Source: Rutidosis leptorrhynchoides
Taxonomy: Eukaryota; Streptophyta; Magnoliopsida; Asterales; Asteraceae
Direction of reading: 5' to 3'
NCBI RefSeq assembly: GCF_046630445.1
Contig: NC_092333.1
Location: forward strand, 719,936,001 to 720,000,000
Length of the DNA stretch: 64,000 bases
The translations under genes and the position numbers were made by a program. Positions 24,019-36,770 of this stretch are shown here, piece after piece; the first letter of the stretch is position 1; each line of letters opens with the position of its first letter. The notes beneath the pieces were generated by a model. That model was given only the letters and a program-made list of their open reading frames with translations. It ran no database searches and had not been told where the DNA came from.

Positions 24019-24305
24019 GAACGAAGAAATGGCATGATAAAACAATCAGAAGTTTAAAAGAATTTAAGGAATGAGACAGAGTTCTTCTTTTCAATTCACG
24101 ATTCAAGCTATTTCCTGAAAAATTGAAATCAAGATGGTCTGGACCATTTATAGTCAAAAGAGTTTTTCCATACGGAACAATAGAGTTAATAAATTCAAAT
24201 GGGATTGAATTTAAAGTTAATGGTCACAGAGTTAAACATTACATACATGGTCCGATGGAAGTTGACAATGAAGTTAATCACAATTTCAACATCACAGCTA
24301 ACTAA
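24019..24305 (+). pseudogene. Element B integrase C-terminal tail
   Basis: B resumes after element C. The sequence encodes the same C-terminal integrase tail as element A ([16 protein letters not shown], then an [19 protein letters not shown] block) and ends at a TAA at 24,303-24,305. It is the continuation of the fossil at 12,796-14,357. Confidence 0.88.
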
Positions 24306-24474
24306 GTGTGGGGTGGTTCTAATCTTTTTAGGGTAATATGTATTTCTGTTAGAGTTAGATATTCTGTTTTTGTGTAGTTCCCGAGAATGAAATCCGAATG
24401 GTCTTTCCCTAGCAGACCCTAAAGAACTAGTCTTCTCCCCCCATTCTGAATTTTTATTTTTTAGGTTTTACGAG

Positions 24475-24852
24475 ATGAAGAATTCCTTTGATCTGAACCA
24501 TGGTCTAATGCTACACGCTTTGATCACTAAACGTAATAATGACACACTCCCGAGTGACCTGGTATCAGTAATAAGAGCCAAATTGGACGGAGTAAGAAAA
24601 GAACTCAGGAACGATCATAATAAGTTACATTTTGGTAAAGGAAAATCAAAATTCGCAGCGAAAAGAAGAGCACGACACCTTGAAAGATGTCACAAATGCG
24701 GAAAATGGTCGCATGAAGTAAAATGCTTGACGAATCAGACATATTCCAATACCGAGTTCGTTACTTTATGCAGAGAAGGACCGTTCATATGTTTCAAAGA
24801 AAAATCGTTGAATGCTCGAGGTTATGCCTATGTAGCTATGGAAACCAATTAG
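24475..24852 (+). CDS. Small CCHC zinc-knuckle ORF (element B)
   Basis: This 125-codon ORF lies 169 bp after the integrase stop. It is the counterpart of the element A ORF at 3,135-3,551, with the same LNHGLMLHALITKRNNDTLP start, basic AAKRRARHLE run, CHKCGKWSHEVKC zinc knuckle (CX2CX4HX4C) and NARGYAYVAME end. It stays open although B's pol has decayed, which may reflect its small size or constraint. Function unknown. Confidence 0.72.
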   Translation: MKNSFDLNHGLMLHALITKRNNDTLPSDLVSVIRAKLDGVRKELRNDHNKLHFGKGKSKFAAKRRARHLERCHKCGKWSHEVKCLTNQTYSNTEFVTLCREGPFICFKEKSLNARGYAYVAMETN

Positions 24853-26252
24853 TCCGACTATCTTATGAGTGGGCTAAAGCAGGTCACTGAGAATTCTATC
24901 TCACAGGTAAGTATGTACAGTTTTTATTTTTATTTTATTGCTTTTAATAATAAACGCTAAATCGTTCCCTATAAAGTATTAAATTAATACTCAATAAAAT
25001 TAGGTTTTGCGACCGAAATTATTGATATCATACAAAAATTTATTACATCACTGCAAAATTTACCGTTTATTCTTAAGGTATAAATATCTTTAATCAATCA
25101 ATCCAAAATATTTCAAAAATTCGTCAGGAGTAAAACTAGGTAATATAGCCGAAATTACTTTACCGAAAAGAGGGGCGTATATTTTTGATAATATTTGATC
25201 GATTAAAGTGAGATAAAAGATCAAAAAGCTTTTTAATTTTTATTTTTACTTTGTTTTTAAAATTAAAATATTAATATTAAATTATTATTGTAAACTTTTA
25301 AAATTAATATATTTAAGTTTGTAAATATTTGAAAAAATTATGTTTTTAATATAAGTTTATATGTATAAAACAAAATTATAATATAAATTTGGTGTGAATT
25401 TTTAAAATTGTAATAATATGAATTTTTAATTTTATGCATTTTAAATTTAAGTTTGGTGTGAATTTAAAAACAAAAATTTACTTTATTTCACTAAGATAAA
25501 AATACGATTTTTAAAATTCGTCGTGAGTTGAAAACTAGGTCGTTGAACCGAAATTGCTCTACCCAAGGGAGGGACGAGAATTTTTATTATCATTATTTTT
25601 AATCTTATTGAATTAAAGTATGCCAAAAACATATATAAAAAAAAAAAACTCAAAATTCTTTGCTTTTAAAACTGCGCTTAAAAAAATGACAAATTTTAAA
25701 ATTTTATCGAGGGACGGACTAGGACAACGATCCGAAACGCCCTCATCCTAAAAACAAAATTTTAATTTTCTAATATATATGTTTTATTAGTAAAGGTTTC
25801 AAAAAAAAAAAATAAATAAAAAAAATACAGACACCCATGCAATCGTATGGGATTTGGCCTGTAACCTCATGCGATCGCATGAGGCAGAATATCTAGGCAG
25901 ATCAAATAGACAGACGAGTCTGTCTTCACCACAACACACACACACACACACACACGAAAATAACTCAAAAATCACCTCTAAAATTCGCAATTTTTCACCA
26001 TAATTCGTCAAATTTCTCTAATCATGAAATTGTTCAGAAGCTTTTCAAAGAAGGTAAAAATTTCACCCATAAACCTCTTTAAATTTGATTTTTAGTGTTC
26101 TTGAGCTATAATTTATCTAATTTGATTTTGTTAATTTCTAGTGTAATTAGAGTTAAATTGTTAGTATTTTATGCATGTATAACCTAGATTGATGCTATTT
26201 AACATGATTTGAAGCCAAAAACTTCAAAATTTTTAGAAATCTAGGGTTTGTG
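24853..26252 (+). other. AT-rich spacer of element B with leader exon and palindromic pair
   Basis: The stretch corresponds to A's 3,134-1,730 read on the other strand. It holds no credible ORF apart from a short ATG segment at 26,024-26,053 (10 codons, basic) followed by a GGTAAAA donor at 26,054, an (AC)11 run at 25,934-25,955, and the palindromic pair at 25,834-25,884. Element D interrupts it at 26,253. Confidence 0.65.
25834..25884. repeat. Palindromic word pair of element B, spacer copy
   Basis: A 20-bp perfect palindrome around CATGCGATCGCATG lies at 25,865-25,884. A degenerate copy (CATGCAATCGTATG) starts 32 bp upstream at 25,836. This is the position where element A carries its CCGCGAGTCGCGG pair. 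Confidence 0.88.
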
Positions 26253-28848
26253 TGTAACGACCCGAAAATTTCCGATCAAATTTAAACTTTAATCTTTATA
26301 TGTTTCCGACACGATAAGCAAAATCTGTAATGTTGAGTCTCAAAAGTGTTGAAATCAATATTCATGTCATCAATTACCCCTCGACTATTCTCGACGATTC
26401 ACGAACTATTATTTGTAAATAAATATGTATACATATAAAAATAAAAATAAATATATGTAAAGAGTATATTATTATTCTTAATTTATATTACTGTTGATGA
26501 TTGAATTATAATTGGTACTGTCTTCCTTTTTAATCATAATCTAATCTATATATGTACGATTCTGTGATTGAGTTAGGAAAAACAAAACTATACCCGGTCA
26601 CCTCACCTTTCACCATACAACACCTATCCACTTCTTTTGGTTTTATGGAACACAGCACATCTCCAACTAAATCTTTGTACTATCCTCTTGTTACTTTGCT
26701 AAAATTCTCGTTTATTATTTCTTTTAAATACCCATTTGATCACGTTTGTGATTTTAATTATTATATTTATTATTTTAAATCTATATATCAAATATCTCTA
26801 TCTCTATATATATTCATATACAAATATGTAGATGAACACACTAGCACTCTTCATCTATCACCACACCCTTTGTATAATCACCATCACAACCGTCCACCGC
26901 CATCGCCATCCCAAGACCACTACCGAAGAATCACTTATCGCCACCATCACAACCAATCACCACAAACGACCTTCAATATGTTAACCACCTTTGTATTTTA
27001 CTTCTATCGTGAATCATGAACACATCATCACCACTTAAAATCACCTTGATCACAACCGGGAATCACCTCACTCATTTCAAATCACTGAACCACCATCATC
27101 CTACAACTTTCAGTCACATGACCCACCACTTGCAACCGTGAGCCACCACCATTCAGTCACCACCCTGCACCACCCATACCGCCACCGCTGGACACTCATC
27201 TACCACCAAGAATAAACGCAAACATCTCTCTCTCTTTTCTCTCTCCAAATTCTTGTAACCAAGCCCATTTTGTTCTTCCTTGTGTTTCTTGTTTCCTGTC
27301 GATAAAGAGCAACCCAGCAACAATGAACCGCTAGCCACCATCATCTCTGACATCGTCCACTGAATCATCAACCACCCTTAACCATTTGCAAGTTTGATCA
27401 CCACCATTGTAACCGTTAACAACCACACAAAACACCAACAAAAACCATCACTTGCGACTGTCACTGTTCGTTGCTATTAACATTTATTTCTGTTTCTTTT
27501 CTATTGAACAACACCACTCCAATCACCACCGGTTACCACCGGAGCACCTCCATAACCACCATTTTTTTATTTGTTTCGTTGTCGAGCCAAAATAATCATA
27601 AACACCTTGAAACCCACTCCTTTCCCTTTTGTCACGAGAACCCCACATGTATATTAAAAGGACATAAATTGTGTTACCAGATTCCTTGCTGTTACTGCTA
27701 ATCACGTGGTTACAGTTTAAGATTGTGAGTTTTTTTAAAAAAAATTAAAAGCTAAAAGGGACGCATTTTAATCAATTGAATTTTTGTGGGACAAGTGAAA
27801 CATGATGCCGACAACCACAAACCATTTGCAACTAAACACATATTTAAACTTTACAGGTGTTTGTTTCTTGGCCGTGATTTATTTTAACTAGGGCCGAGTG
27901 CTTCTTCTCTTGTAGGCCATTGTGATCTTGTTTTAATAAGTGGGCCGTAATTCTTAATTAGTTGAGCTGTACCCCTATTGATTTGTTGGGCTGAGAAGCC
28001 CGGTTAAGTGGTTGTTAGAGTAATAAGTGATGATATATTGATGAATGAGGGTTATAAAGATAAAAAGGTTGATGGTAAGTGAGTTGGATATAAAGGAAAT
28101 GATTAAATTGATAAAGATGACACTTGTGATCATACTTAATTGTTTATACAATGGATCAATCTATCCATTTTGGTCGAGTTTACCTAATCTAAGTGAGTTA
28201 ATAGGGCCACATAAAATAACGTGGGACAAGGAGTATCTAATATGCATTTTTTTTATTTATGTTGGCCGACATATGAATGTATGGGGACAGCGACTTTGCC
28301 TTACAAAGTGATAAGGGGTATGACAAGTTTAATTAAGAAGATACACATTATTTTAGTATAAGTGGGATTAAAAGGATTATGGCCGATCCAGAATTTGGTC
28401 ATTTACATCCCGCGATATTTTTTTTAAATGATGATGACAATGATTTAAATGATGAGAAAATGTTATGGTTATGAGTAAGTATGACAAGAAAGATGATGAT
28501 CCTAATAATTCTATAAAATGATGGTTACTAGATGATGTGGTGATAAAGGATTTAAGATAATGAGTGAGATTATGAACATGAAGCTCATGATATTGGGTAA
28601 TGATTTTTATGATAATAAGTATGATGATGTTTAAGTTGTGATGATGATGAAGATATTATGAAATGCTAATAACGGATTGAAAGAATAATGGTATGAATTA
28701 GGAAAGAAAATAAGTAGTAGAGCATTTGTTTGGGAGTATTTTCGGGTTAGCGGGACGTCGCAAGTTCAAATCCGGACTTGGGCATTATTTTTAGGGCTAC
28801 TCCCCTGAGGTAGTAATTTAATTATTATTATTATTATTATTATTATTC

Positions 28849-28909
<61 letters not shown>

Positions 28910-29803
28910 GATTATCGTTATTATTATTTTTTTTTAACACAAAAATTATTATTTTTAACATTATTTATCTAAAGTATATATAAAATAAACATAGTTAATT
29001 AAGTTATTAATGAAACATATAATTTACTAAAATAATAATTGATAAGAATATATAAATTGTTCGATTACCATTATATTTATTAAAATATATATTAATGATA
29101 TAGGATCGTCAATCCAAGACCAACCCTATATTTGTTCCATGACGTCATATGTATTTTTACTACAAAATACAGTATGGTGAGTTTCATTTGCTCCCTTTTT
29201 AATTGCTTTTGCAATATATATTTTTGGGCTGAGAATACATGTGCTGTTTTATAAATGTTTTATGAAATAGGCACAAGTACAAAAACTAATTCTAAGTGGG
29301 TTTAAACCAGAAATATACCCTTAGCTTGGTAACATTAAACTACTTGTCTATGTACGGTAGGCGCGAATCCTAAAGATAGATCTATTGGGCCTGACAAACC
29401 CCATCCTGACTATGGGATGCTTTAGTACTTCGAGGTTATTTTAAACACACCTGATCTGGTGTACTTCAGAGGGTAAAACATGAACGTTAAGGCTTGTTAC
29501 CGGGTGCCTACAACTTATAGAATACTTTTATACACTTGCGAGTGTACATATATTTATAAACGGAAATCTTGTGGTCTATTAACATATTGAAATGATCGTT
29601 ATGATAAACCTATGAACTCACCAACCTTTTGGTAGACACTTTAAAGCATGTTTATTCTCAGGTACGAATTAAGTCTTCCGCTGTGCATTTTGCTCATTTT
29701 AAAGACATTACATGGATTCATGCCTGGCATATTTAGGAGAGTACCTTGCAATGGAACCAGATGTTGATGATTTCGTCCAGGTGGATAAGGACGGGTTATT
29801 ACA
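26253..29803 (+). repeat. 5' LTR of element D (3,551 bp)
   Basis: It begins TGTAACGACCCG and ends GGTTATTACA. It contains CAC/CCA-rich sequence (26,840-27,460), a SINE-like segment (28,713-28,915) and a (TTA)n array (28,821-28,909). The 155-codon frame at 26,552-27,019 is also open in the 3' LTR but has simple composition, so I do not call it a gene. Confidence 0.93.
28713..28915 (+). repeat. tRNA-like (SINE-like) segment with (TTA)n tail in the D 5' LTR
   Basis: AGTAGTAGAGCATTTGTTTGGG resembles a Pol III A box. About 30-50 bp on, GTTCAAATCC resembles a B box (28,764-28,773). The segment ends in a long (TTA)n array. The 3' LTR copy (35,709-35,885) has a better B box, GGTTCAAACCC. This layout is that of a tRNA-derived SINE. 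No clear flanking duplication was found, so it could be an old insertion or an original LTR part. Confidence 0.5.
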
Positions 29804-29805
29804 TG

Positions 29806-29818
29806 TGGTATCAGAGCG
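29806..29818 (+). other. Primer-binding site of element D, tRNA-iMet type
   Basis: TGGTATCAGAGCG begins two bases after the LTR end, the same primer site and spacing as in element C. Confidence 0.92.
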
Positions 29819-32800
29819 GTGGTCTTAGCGAACCAGGTCTTGCATTAGTGTGTCTAACTGATAGTTGCTAGGATGCATTAGCGAGTCTGGACTTCGACCT
29901 TAGCTGCATATTATAAGTATTGTTTATCATTGCTGGTGGAAAATTACCTGCTTATCAATCCTAGGTCTAGACACGACTTCCTGCACTTATTTGATAGACA
30001 GTGTATAGATAAATTCATATCTTAGCATATCTGTTACTGTAGACTTTATCTCACACGTTTCCTTAAATCCCTTCGTAATCTACGGGAACTTCTGTACTCT
30101 GTATAGGTATTCTATATAATTAGAATATCATCCGATATCCGAAAATCATTTCATATCAAAAAATCCTTTATTCAATCGTACGCAATGGAACTCACCACTA
30201 GTTCAAGTCCCTCGGATTCCGATATGGATATTCACTCGAGCTCTGAAGACAACGTCACTAGAATGAATCAACCAATCAGCCAACCTCAATTCATCTGATG
30301 GTTCGTAGTCGACTTAACCAATGGATACGCGAAGAAGGTGATCCCTTCCATCCACTACATTTCCCTCTTGGCGAAGAACCTGATGCACTTACTGGCAAAC
30401 CTATTTGAAACACCATTTTCACCCTCATTTCTCGAATATCTCGCCATGATTATATACTATCTCATATTCAGAACCTTATTCACTCGCTCGTTCCTACCGA
30501 CAATCATCCTGGAGTAATAGAAGAAGTTAACGAACTTCGCGATCGAGAAATCAGTTTGGAGAATATGGTGCAAAACATAACAGTTTCAGCAATATCACCG
30601 ACACCAACAGTACCACCAGCATCGGCACCAGAACCACCAATAACACAAGCCTCAACATCACACGCCTCAATATCACCATCTGTACTTCGAGTATGATCTT
30701 CATTCTACATATCGTTCTACATCGATTATCTTCGCTTTACTTATCGTTCTACCTCATTAATCTTCGTTCGACATGACGATTATGTAATCTCTAATGTTTT
30801 AGAGATCATGTAATCTAGTACTAACGATAAATCAAATGAGTTTAATATCTTATTGACTCGAATCCATGACTACATCTGAAGAAAATATATATATGCAGGT
30901 ATATTTTTCATAAAATTTGTAATTAAAAATTCTTTTGTACAAATTGTTAATGGTGAAAATATTTTAACGGGTGGGTATTACCCGAGAAATATTTAGATAT
31001 CACATTAATAAGTTACATTGTACACTCTTCAGTTCTAATTCAGCAGTCATTAACAATACTGCTCAAGTCCGCACATATACGTATCCGTTCACCAAAGAAC
31101 AACTATTTTCATTTAAATTCAATTTTATATTTGGATTTTGACCTATCAAAATTCAACAAGTGGCATAATGAAGAAAACATTGAATAAAATAAAATTTGTT
31201 AGAAACAAACGAATTAACTAATTGAAATTTTGTTAAGAATCCACGCTAACTGTTCCAGCTAACTGTTCCAGCTAACTGTTCCAAGCTAACTGGTTACATT
31301 TTACTGCAATTTAATTATCGCAATTTACATTCTCGCAATTTACATTCTCGCAATTTTATTTATCGTCATTTAATTTCTGTTATTTACTTTTATGCACATT
31401 AAATCGGGACACATGTACACAATACGTCGGATTAATTCTGAGACAATACGTTGTACACGGGTCATGATATATATTTATTTATTTTACGCACTTTAAATAA
31501 CGGGACACGTATACAAGGTTTTGACCTATCATATCGACCCATCTATATATATATTTCGGAACAACCATAGACACTCTATATGTGAATGTTGGAGTTGGCT
31601 ATACAGGGTTGAGGTTGATTCCAAAATATATATGGTTTGAGTTGTGATCAATACTGAGACCGGTACACGGGTCACGATACGTATTAATTAATTCGAATAT
31701 TATATACTAAATTATATATGATTTTATTGGACTATTGGACAATTGGACTGCTAACTTTAGACAATTAAAATGAATTAAAATATTGATTATAATATATGAA
31801 ACTAAACAATTCTTCAAGTTTGCCACTTGATTTCATCTTAAACCTCATTTGTATCTTGACGATTCCAATTTGCGTTCAAACCTTTCATAATTCTTGAAAA
31901 CACCTCAATCGAGAGGATGAACCAACCGCACTTCATCTACGAAAGGAAAGATTATGCATATAGTTATGCACCGGAAAATACTCGAAACCTGAGTAAACGA
32001 TTAACATGTATTTGTGCTAGCTCTTTTGGCAATGTTATTACCGAAAATAACTTTGCAATTCCTTTTCAAATTAGCCAAATTGTGTCACAGCTCCAGCAAG
32101 TCAACTTCGACTATCCGTTCGAAACAACCTTATTATCACTTTGATATATATATGCGTGCTCTTTTGTTGTTACCGGGGAACCTTTTATATTCCACCATAT
32201 TACCATCAACGTTAAATTTATCTAAAAACATAATTCTCCTGAAACCACCTCGGTTTGATAACCGATGACCCAGATCCATTAACCTTGAAAATGCTGACGA
32301 AGCAGCATGTTGTAAATGATCTTAATGGCCAAAAGTTGATGATAAAGAAGGAAGTGTTAGGAATGCTCGATAGAAAATTTGGTACTGAAAATCGGATTGA
32401 GCAAACCATGAAGGAGACTGTGGATAAATCACAAACACTAAACCTGTACTTAACGAATCCAGATGACTCAGTATCTGCTGAAACCTTTAAACGAATATCT
32501 TGTTCCTTACTTATTCTAAATCCTAGCGGAAACATTTTCTTCATCATAATTCGATCTAGAAATTTCAAAATATCGTCATAAATAGCCTCAATATTTATGA
32601 AGATATCTTCATGAATATCTTCGTCCGAAATTAACCATCTTCTCGTGCTATCTATGTTACCTCATAAAAGAAACTGTTATCAGTTTCTATCCTTCTATAA
32701 AATTTGAGTTTAAATCATGGATGATTTTTGGAGAAGTGTAGGGAATTGAAGCATGAGTTAATATAATATAATGACGCCGGGCCAACGTGGTTATATTACA

Positions 32801-33208
32801 GTAAGTCATGCTAAATTTCTAATGTAACGTGATGAGGATTCACAGACCTTACCCTCATCATGTGCCATGTTACACAACTCTTTCATTCTATTTAAATTCT
32901 AAGCATATTACGGAAATATTTCCTTGATATTTCTGTTCTTCCGTAACTCCGAAAATCTGCTAATAAATCGTGCGATTACATTTTCTTTCTGATTAGAAGA
33001 TTTTTTTTAAATTCCTTGAATTTCGGAAATCCATCATGACAACGTCAAAAGTTAAGACGAAACATTTCACTCTTTTGTGATAGCTTCACTCGTACGCTTC
33101 ACATGACCGAATTGTTTTATCTATATTAATCAATAATGATAAAACTCTATTTATCAACTCATATTCGTCATAAAAACAATTATATTGTTAGCCATGGCGA
33201 CCTCACTC
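29819..33208 (+). other. Interior of element D, without pol
   Basis: About 3.4 kb. A short ATG frame near 30,185 is Ser/Asp-rich and looks like a gag-like remnant, and a Pro/Ala/Thr-rich tract follows around 30,600-30,700. Frames at 31,917-32,144 and 32,255-32,581 are not recognised. Short tandem repeats occur at 31,245-31,294 (13-bp unit GCTAACTGTTCCA) and near 31,319-31,356. I see no protease, RT, RNase H or integrase motif on either strand. Confidence 0.7.
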
Positions 33209-33245
33209 AAATTTCGGGGACGAAATTTCTTTAACGGGTGGGTAC
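33209..33245 (+). promoter_or_regulatory. Hairpin plus purine-rich tract before the 3' LTR (element D)
   Basis: AAATTTCG-GGGA-CGAAATTT (33,209-33,228) is followed by AACGGGTGGGTAC at the LTR boundary. The hairpin matches C and E although D has no coding frame here. Confidence 0.8.
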
Positions 33246-35816
33246 TGTAACGACCCGGAAATTTCCGATCAAATTTAAACTTTAATCTTTATATGTTTCC
33301 GACACGATAAGCAAAATCTGTAATGTTGAGTCTCAAAAGTGTTGAAATCAATATTCATGTCATCAATTACCCCTCGACTATTCTCGACGATTCACGAACT
33401 ATTATTTGTAAATAAATATGTATACATATAAAAATAAAAATAAATATATGTATAGAGTATATTATTATTCTTAATTTATATTACTGTTGATGATTGAATT
33501 ATAATTGGTACTGTCTTCCTTTTTAATCATAATCTAATCTATATATGTACGATTCTGTGATTGAGTTAGGAAAAACAAAACTATACCCGGTCACCTCACC
33601 TTTCACCATACAACACCTATCCACTTCTTTTGGTTTTATGGAACACAGCACATCTCCAACTAAATCTTTGTACTATCCTCTTGTTACTTTGATAAAATTC
33701 TCGTTTATTCTTTCTTTTAAATACCCATTTGATCACGTTTGTGATTTTAATTATTATATTTATTATTTTAAATCTATATATCAAATATCTCTATCTCTAT
33801 ATATATTCAAATACAAATATGTAGATGAACACACTAGCACTCTTCATCTATCACCACACCCTTTGTATAATCACCATCACAACCGTCCACCGCCATCGCC
33901 ATCCCAAGACCACCACCGGAGAATCACTTATCGCCACCATCACAACCAATCACCACAAACGACCTTCAATATGTTAACCACCTTTGTATTTTACTTCTAT
34001 CGTGAATCATGAACACATCATCACCACTTAAAATCACCTTGATCACAACCGGGAATCACCTCACTCATTTCAAATCACTGAACCACCATCATCCTACAAC
34101 TTTCAGTCACATGACCCACCACTTGCAACCGTGAGCCACCACCATTCAGTCACCACCCTGCACCACCCATACCGCCACCGCTGGACACTCATCTACCACC
34201 AAGAATAAACGCAAACATCTCTCTCTCTCTTCTCTCTCACCAAATTCTTGTAACCAAACCCATTTTGTTCTTCCTTGTGTTTCTTGTTTCCTGTCGACAA
34301 AGAGCAACCCAGCAACAATGAACCGCTAGCCACCATCATCTCTGACATCGTCCACTGAATCATCAACCACCCTTAACCATTTGCAAGTTTGATCACCACC
34401 ATTGTAACCGTTAACAACCACACAAAACACCAACAAAAACCATCACTTGCGACTGTCACTGTTCGTTGCTATTAACATTTATTTCTGTTTCTTTTCTGTT
34501 GAACAACACCACTCCAATCACCACTGGTTACCACCGGAGCACCTCCATAACCACCAATTTTTTTATTTGTTTCGTTGTCGAGCCAAAATAATCATAAACA
34601 CCTTGAAACCCACTCCTTTCCCTTTTGTCACGAGAACCCCACATGTATATTAAAAGGACATAAATTGTGTTACCAGATTCCTTGCTGTTACTACTAATCA
34701 CGTGGTTACAGTTTAAGATTGTGAGTTTTTTTAAAAAAAATTAAAAGCTAAAAGGGACGCATTTTAATCAATTGAATTTTTGTGGGACAAGTGAAACATG
34801 ATGCCGACAACCACAAACCATTTGCAACTAAACACATATTTAAACTTTACAGGTGTTTGTTTCTTGGCCGTGATTTATTTTAACTAGGGCTGAGTGCTTC
34901 TTCTCTTGTAGGCCATTGTGATCTTGTTTTAATAAGTGGGCCGTAATTCTTAATTAGTTGAGCTGTACCCCTATTGAGTTGTTGGGCCGAGAAGCCCGGT
35001 TAAGTGGTTGTTGGAGTAATAAGTGATGATATATTGATGAATGAGGGTTATAAAGATAAAAAGGTTGATGGCAAGTGAGTTGGATATAAAGGAAATGATT
35101 AAATTGATAAAGATGACACTTGTGATCATACTTAATTGTTTATACAATGGATCAATCTATCCATTTTGGTCGAGTTTACCTAATCTAAGTGAGTTAATAG
35201 GGCCACATAAAATAATGTGGGACAAGGAGTATCTAATATGCATTTTTTTTATTTATGTTGGCCGACATATGAATGTATGGGGATAGCGACTTTGCCTTAC
35301 AAAGTGATAAGGGGTATGACAAGTTTAATTAAGAAGATACACATTATTTTAGTATAAGTGGGATTAAAAGGATTATGGCCGATCCAGAATTTGGTCATTT
35401 ACATCCCACGATATTTTTTTTAAATGATGATGACAATGATTTAAATGATGAGGAAATGTTATGGTTATGAGTAAGTATGACAAGAAAGATGATGATCCTA
35501 ATAATTCTATAAAATGATGGTTACTAGATGATGTGGTGATAAAGGATTTAAGATAATGAGTGAGATTATGAACATGAAGCTCATGATATTGGGTAATGAT
35601 TTTTATGATAATAAGTATGATGATGTTTAAGTTGTGATGATGATGAAGATATTATGAAATGCTAAGAACGGATTGAAAGAATAATGGTATGAATTAGGAA
35701 ATAAAATAAGTAGTAGAGCATTTGTTTGGGAGTATTTTCAGGTTAGCGGGACGTCGCAGGTTCAAACCCGGACTTGGGCATTATTTTTAGGGCTACTCCC
35801 CTGAGGTAGTAATTTA

Positions 35817-35878
<62 letters not shown>

Positions 35879-36765
35879 CGTTATTATTATTTTTTTTAAC
35901 ACAAAAATTATTATTTTTAACATTATTTATCTAAAGTATATATAAAATAAACATAGTTAATTAAGTTATTAATGAAACATATAATTTACTAAAATAATAA
36001 TTGATAAGAATATATAAATTGTTCGATTACCATTATATTTATTAAAATATATATTAATGATATAGGATCGTCAATCCGAGACTAACCCTATATTTGTTCC
36101 ATGACGTCATATGTATTTTTACTACAAAATACAGTATGGTGAGTTTCATTTGCTCCCTTTTTAATTGCTTTTGCAATATATATTTTTGGGCTGAGAATAC
36201 ATGTGCTGTTTTATAAATGTTTTATGAAATAGGCACAAGTACAAAAACTAATTCTAAGTGGGTTTAAACCAGAAATATACCCTTAGCTTGGTAACATTAA
36301 ACTACTTGTCTATGTACGATAGGCGCGAATCCTAAAGATAGATCTATTGGGCCTGACAAACCCCATCCTGACTATGGGATGCTTTAGTACTTCGAGGTTA
36401 TTTTAAACACACCTGATCTGGTGTACTTCAGAGGGTAAAACATGAACGTTAAGGCTTGTTACCGGGTGCCTACAACTTATAGAATACTTTTATACACTTG
36501 CGAATGTACATATATTTATAAACGGAAATCTTGTGGTCTATTAACATATTGAAATGATCGTTATGATAAACCTATGAACTCACCAACCTTTTGGTTGACA
36601 CTTTAAAGCATGTTTATTCTCAGGTATGAATTAAGTCTTCCGCTGTGCATTTTGCTCATTTTAAAGACATTACATGGAGTCATGCCTGGCATATTTAGGA
36701 GAGTACCTTGCAATGGAACCAGATGTTGATGATTTCGTCCAGGTGGATAAGGACGGGTTATTACA
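33246..36765 (+). repeat. 3' LTR of element D (3,520 bp)
   Basis: Same ends as the 5' LTR and about 99% identical by eye. The 31-bp length difference is mostly the shorter (TTA)n array (35,817-35,878). It is followed by TTGTG and resumed B sequence. Confidence 0.93.
35709..35885 (+). repeat. tRNA-like (SINE-like) segment in the D 3' LTR
   Basis: Second copy of the A-box/B-box/(TTA)n segment. The B box GGTTCAAACCC lies at 35,759-35,769. Presence in both LTRs means it was in the parent element before this insertion. Confidence 0.5.
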
Positions 36766-36770
36766 TTGTG

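Larger units (their letters stand above)
26253..36765 (+). mobile_element. Element D: non-autonomous LTR element with 3.5 kb LTRs and no pol (LARD-like)
   Basis: Element D is 10,513 bp: a 5' LTR of 3,551 bp, an internal region of 3,442 bp and a 3' LTR of 3,520 bp, with the target duplication TTGTG at 26,248-26,252 and 36,766-36,770. Ends (TGTAACGACC...TTACA), tRNA-iMet primer site, hairpin and purine tract are chromovirus-like, but no protease, RT or integrase is present. Very long LTRs around a short noncoding interior fit the LARD description. About 35 LTR differences by eye, near 1%, plus a repeat-length change, imply a few hundred thousand years (inference). It must rely on another element's proteins; C/E-type chromoviruses are candidates. 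Confidence 0.9.

Noticed and set aside
26552-27019. 155-codon frame in the D 5' LTR, also open in the 3' LTR (33,545-34,012)
   Set aside because: His/Pro/Ser-rich simple composition and no recognisable domain. Being open in both LTRs reflects recent copying of the LTR, not independent conservation.
28764-28773. Functional tRNA gene in the D LTR
   Set aside because: Only A- and B-box-like parts are recognisable; no acceptor stem or anticodon arm can be drawn, so it is at most SINE-like.
31917-32581. Two short frames in the interior of D as element proteins
   Set aside because: No similarity to gag, protease, RT or integrase that I recognise; support too weak to call them genes.
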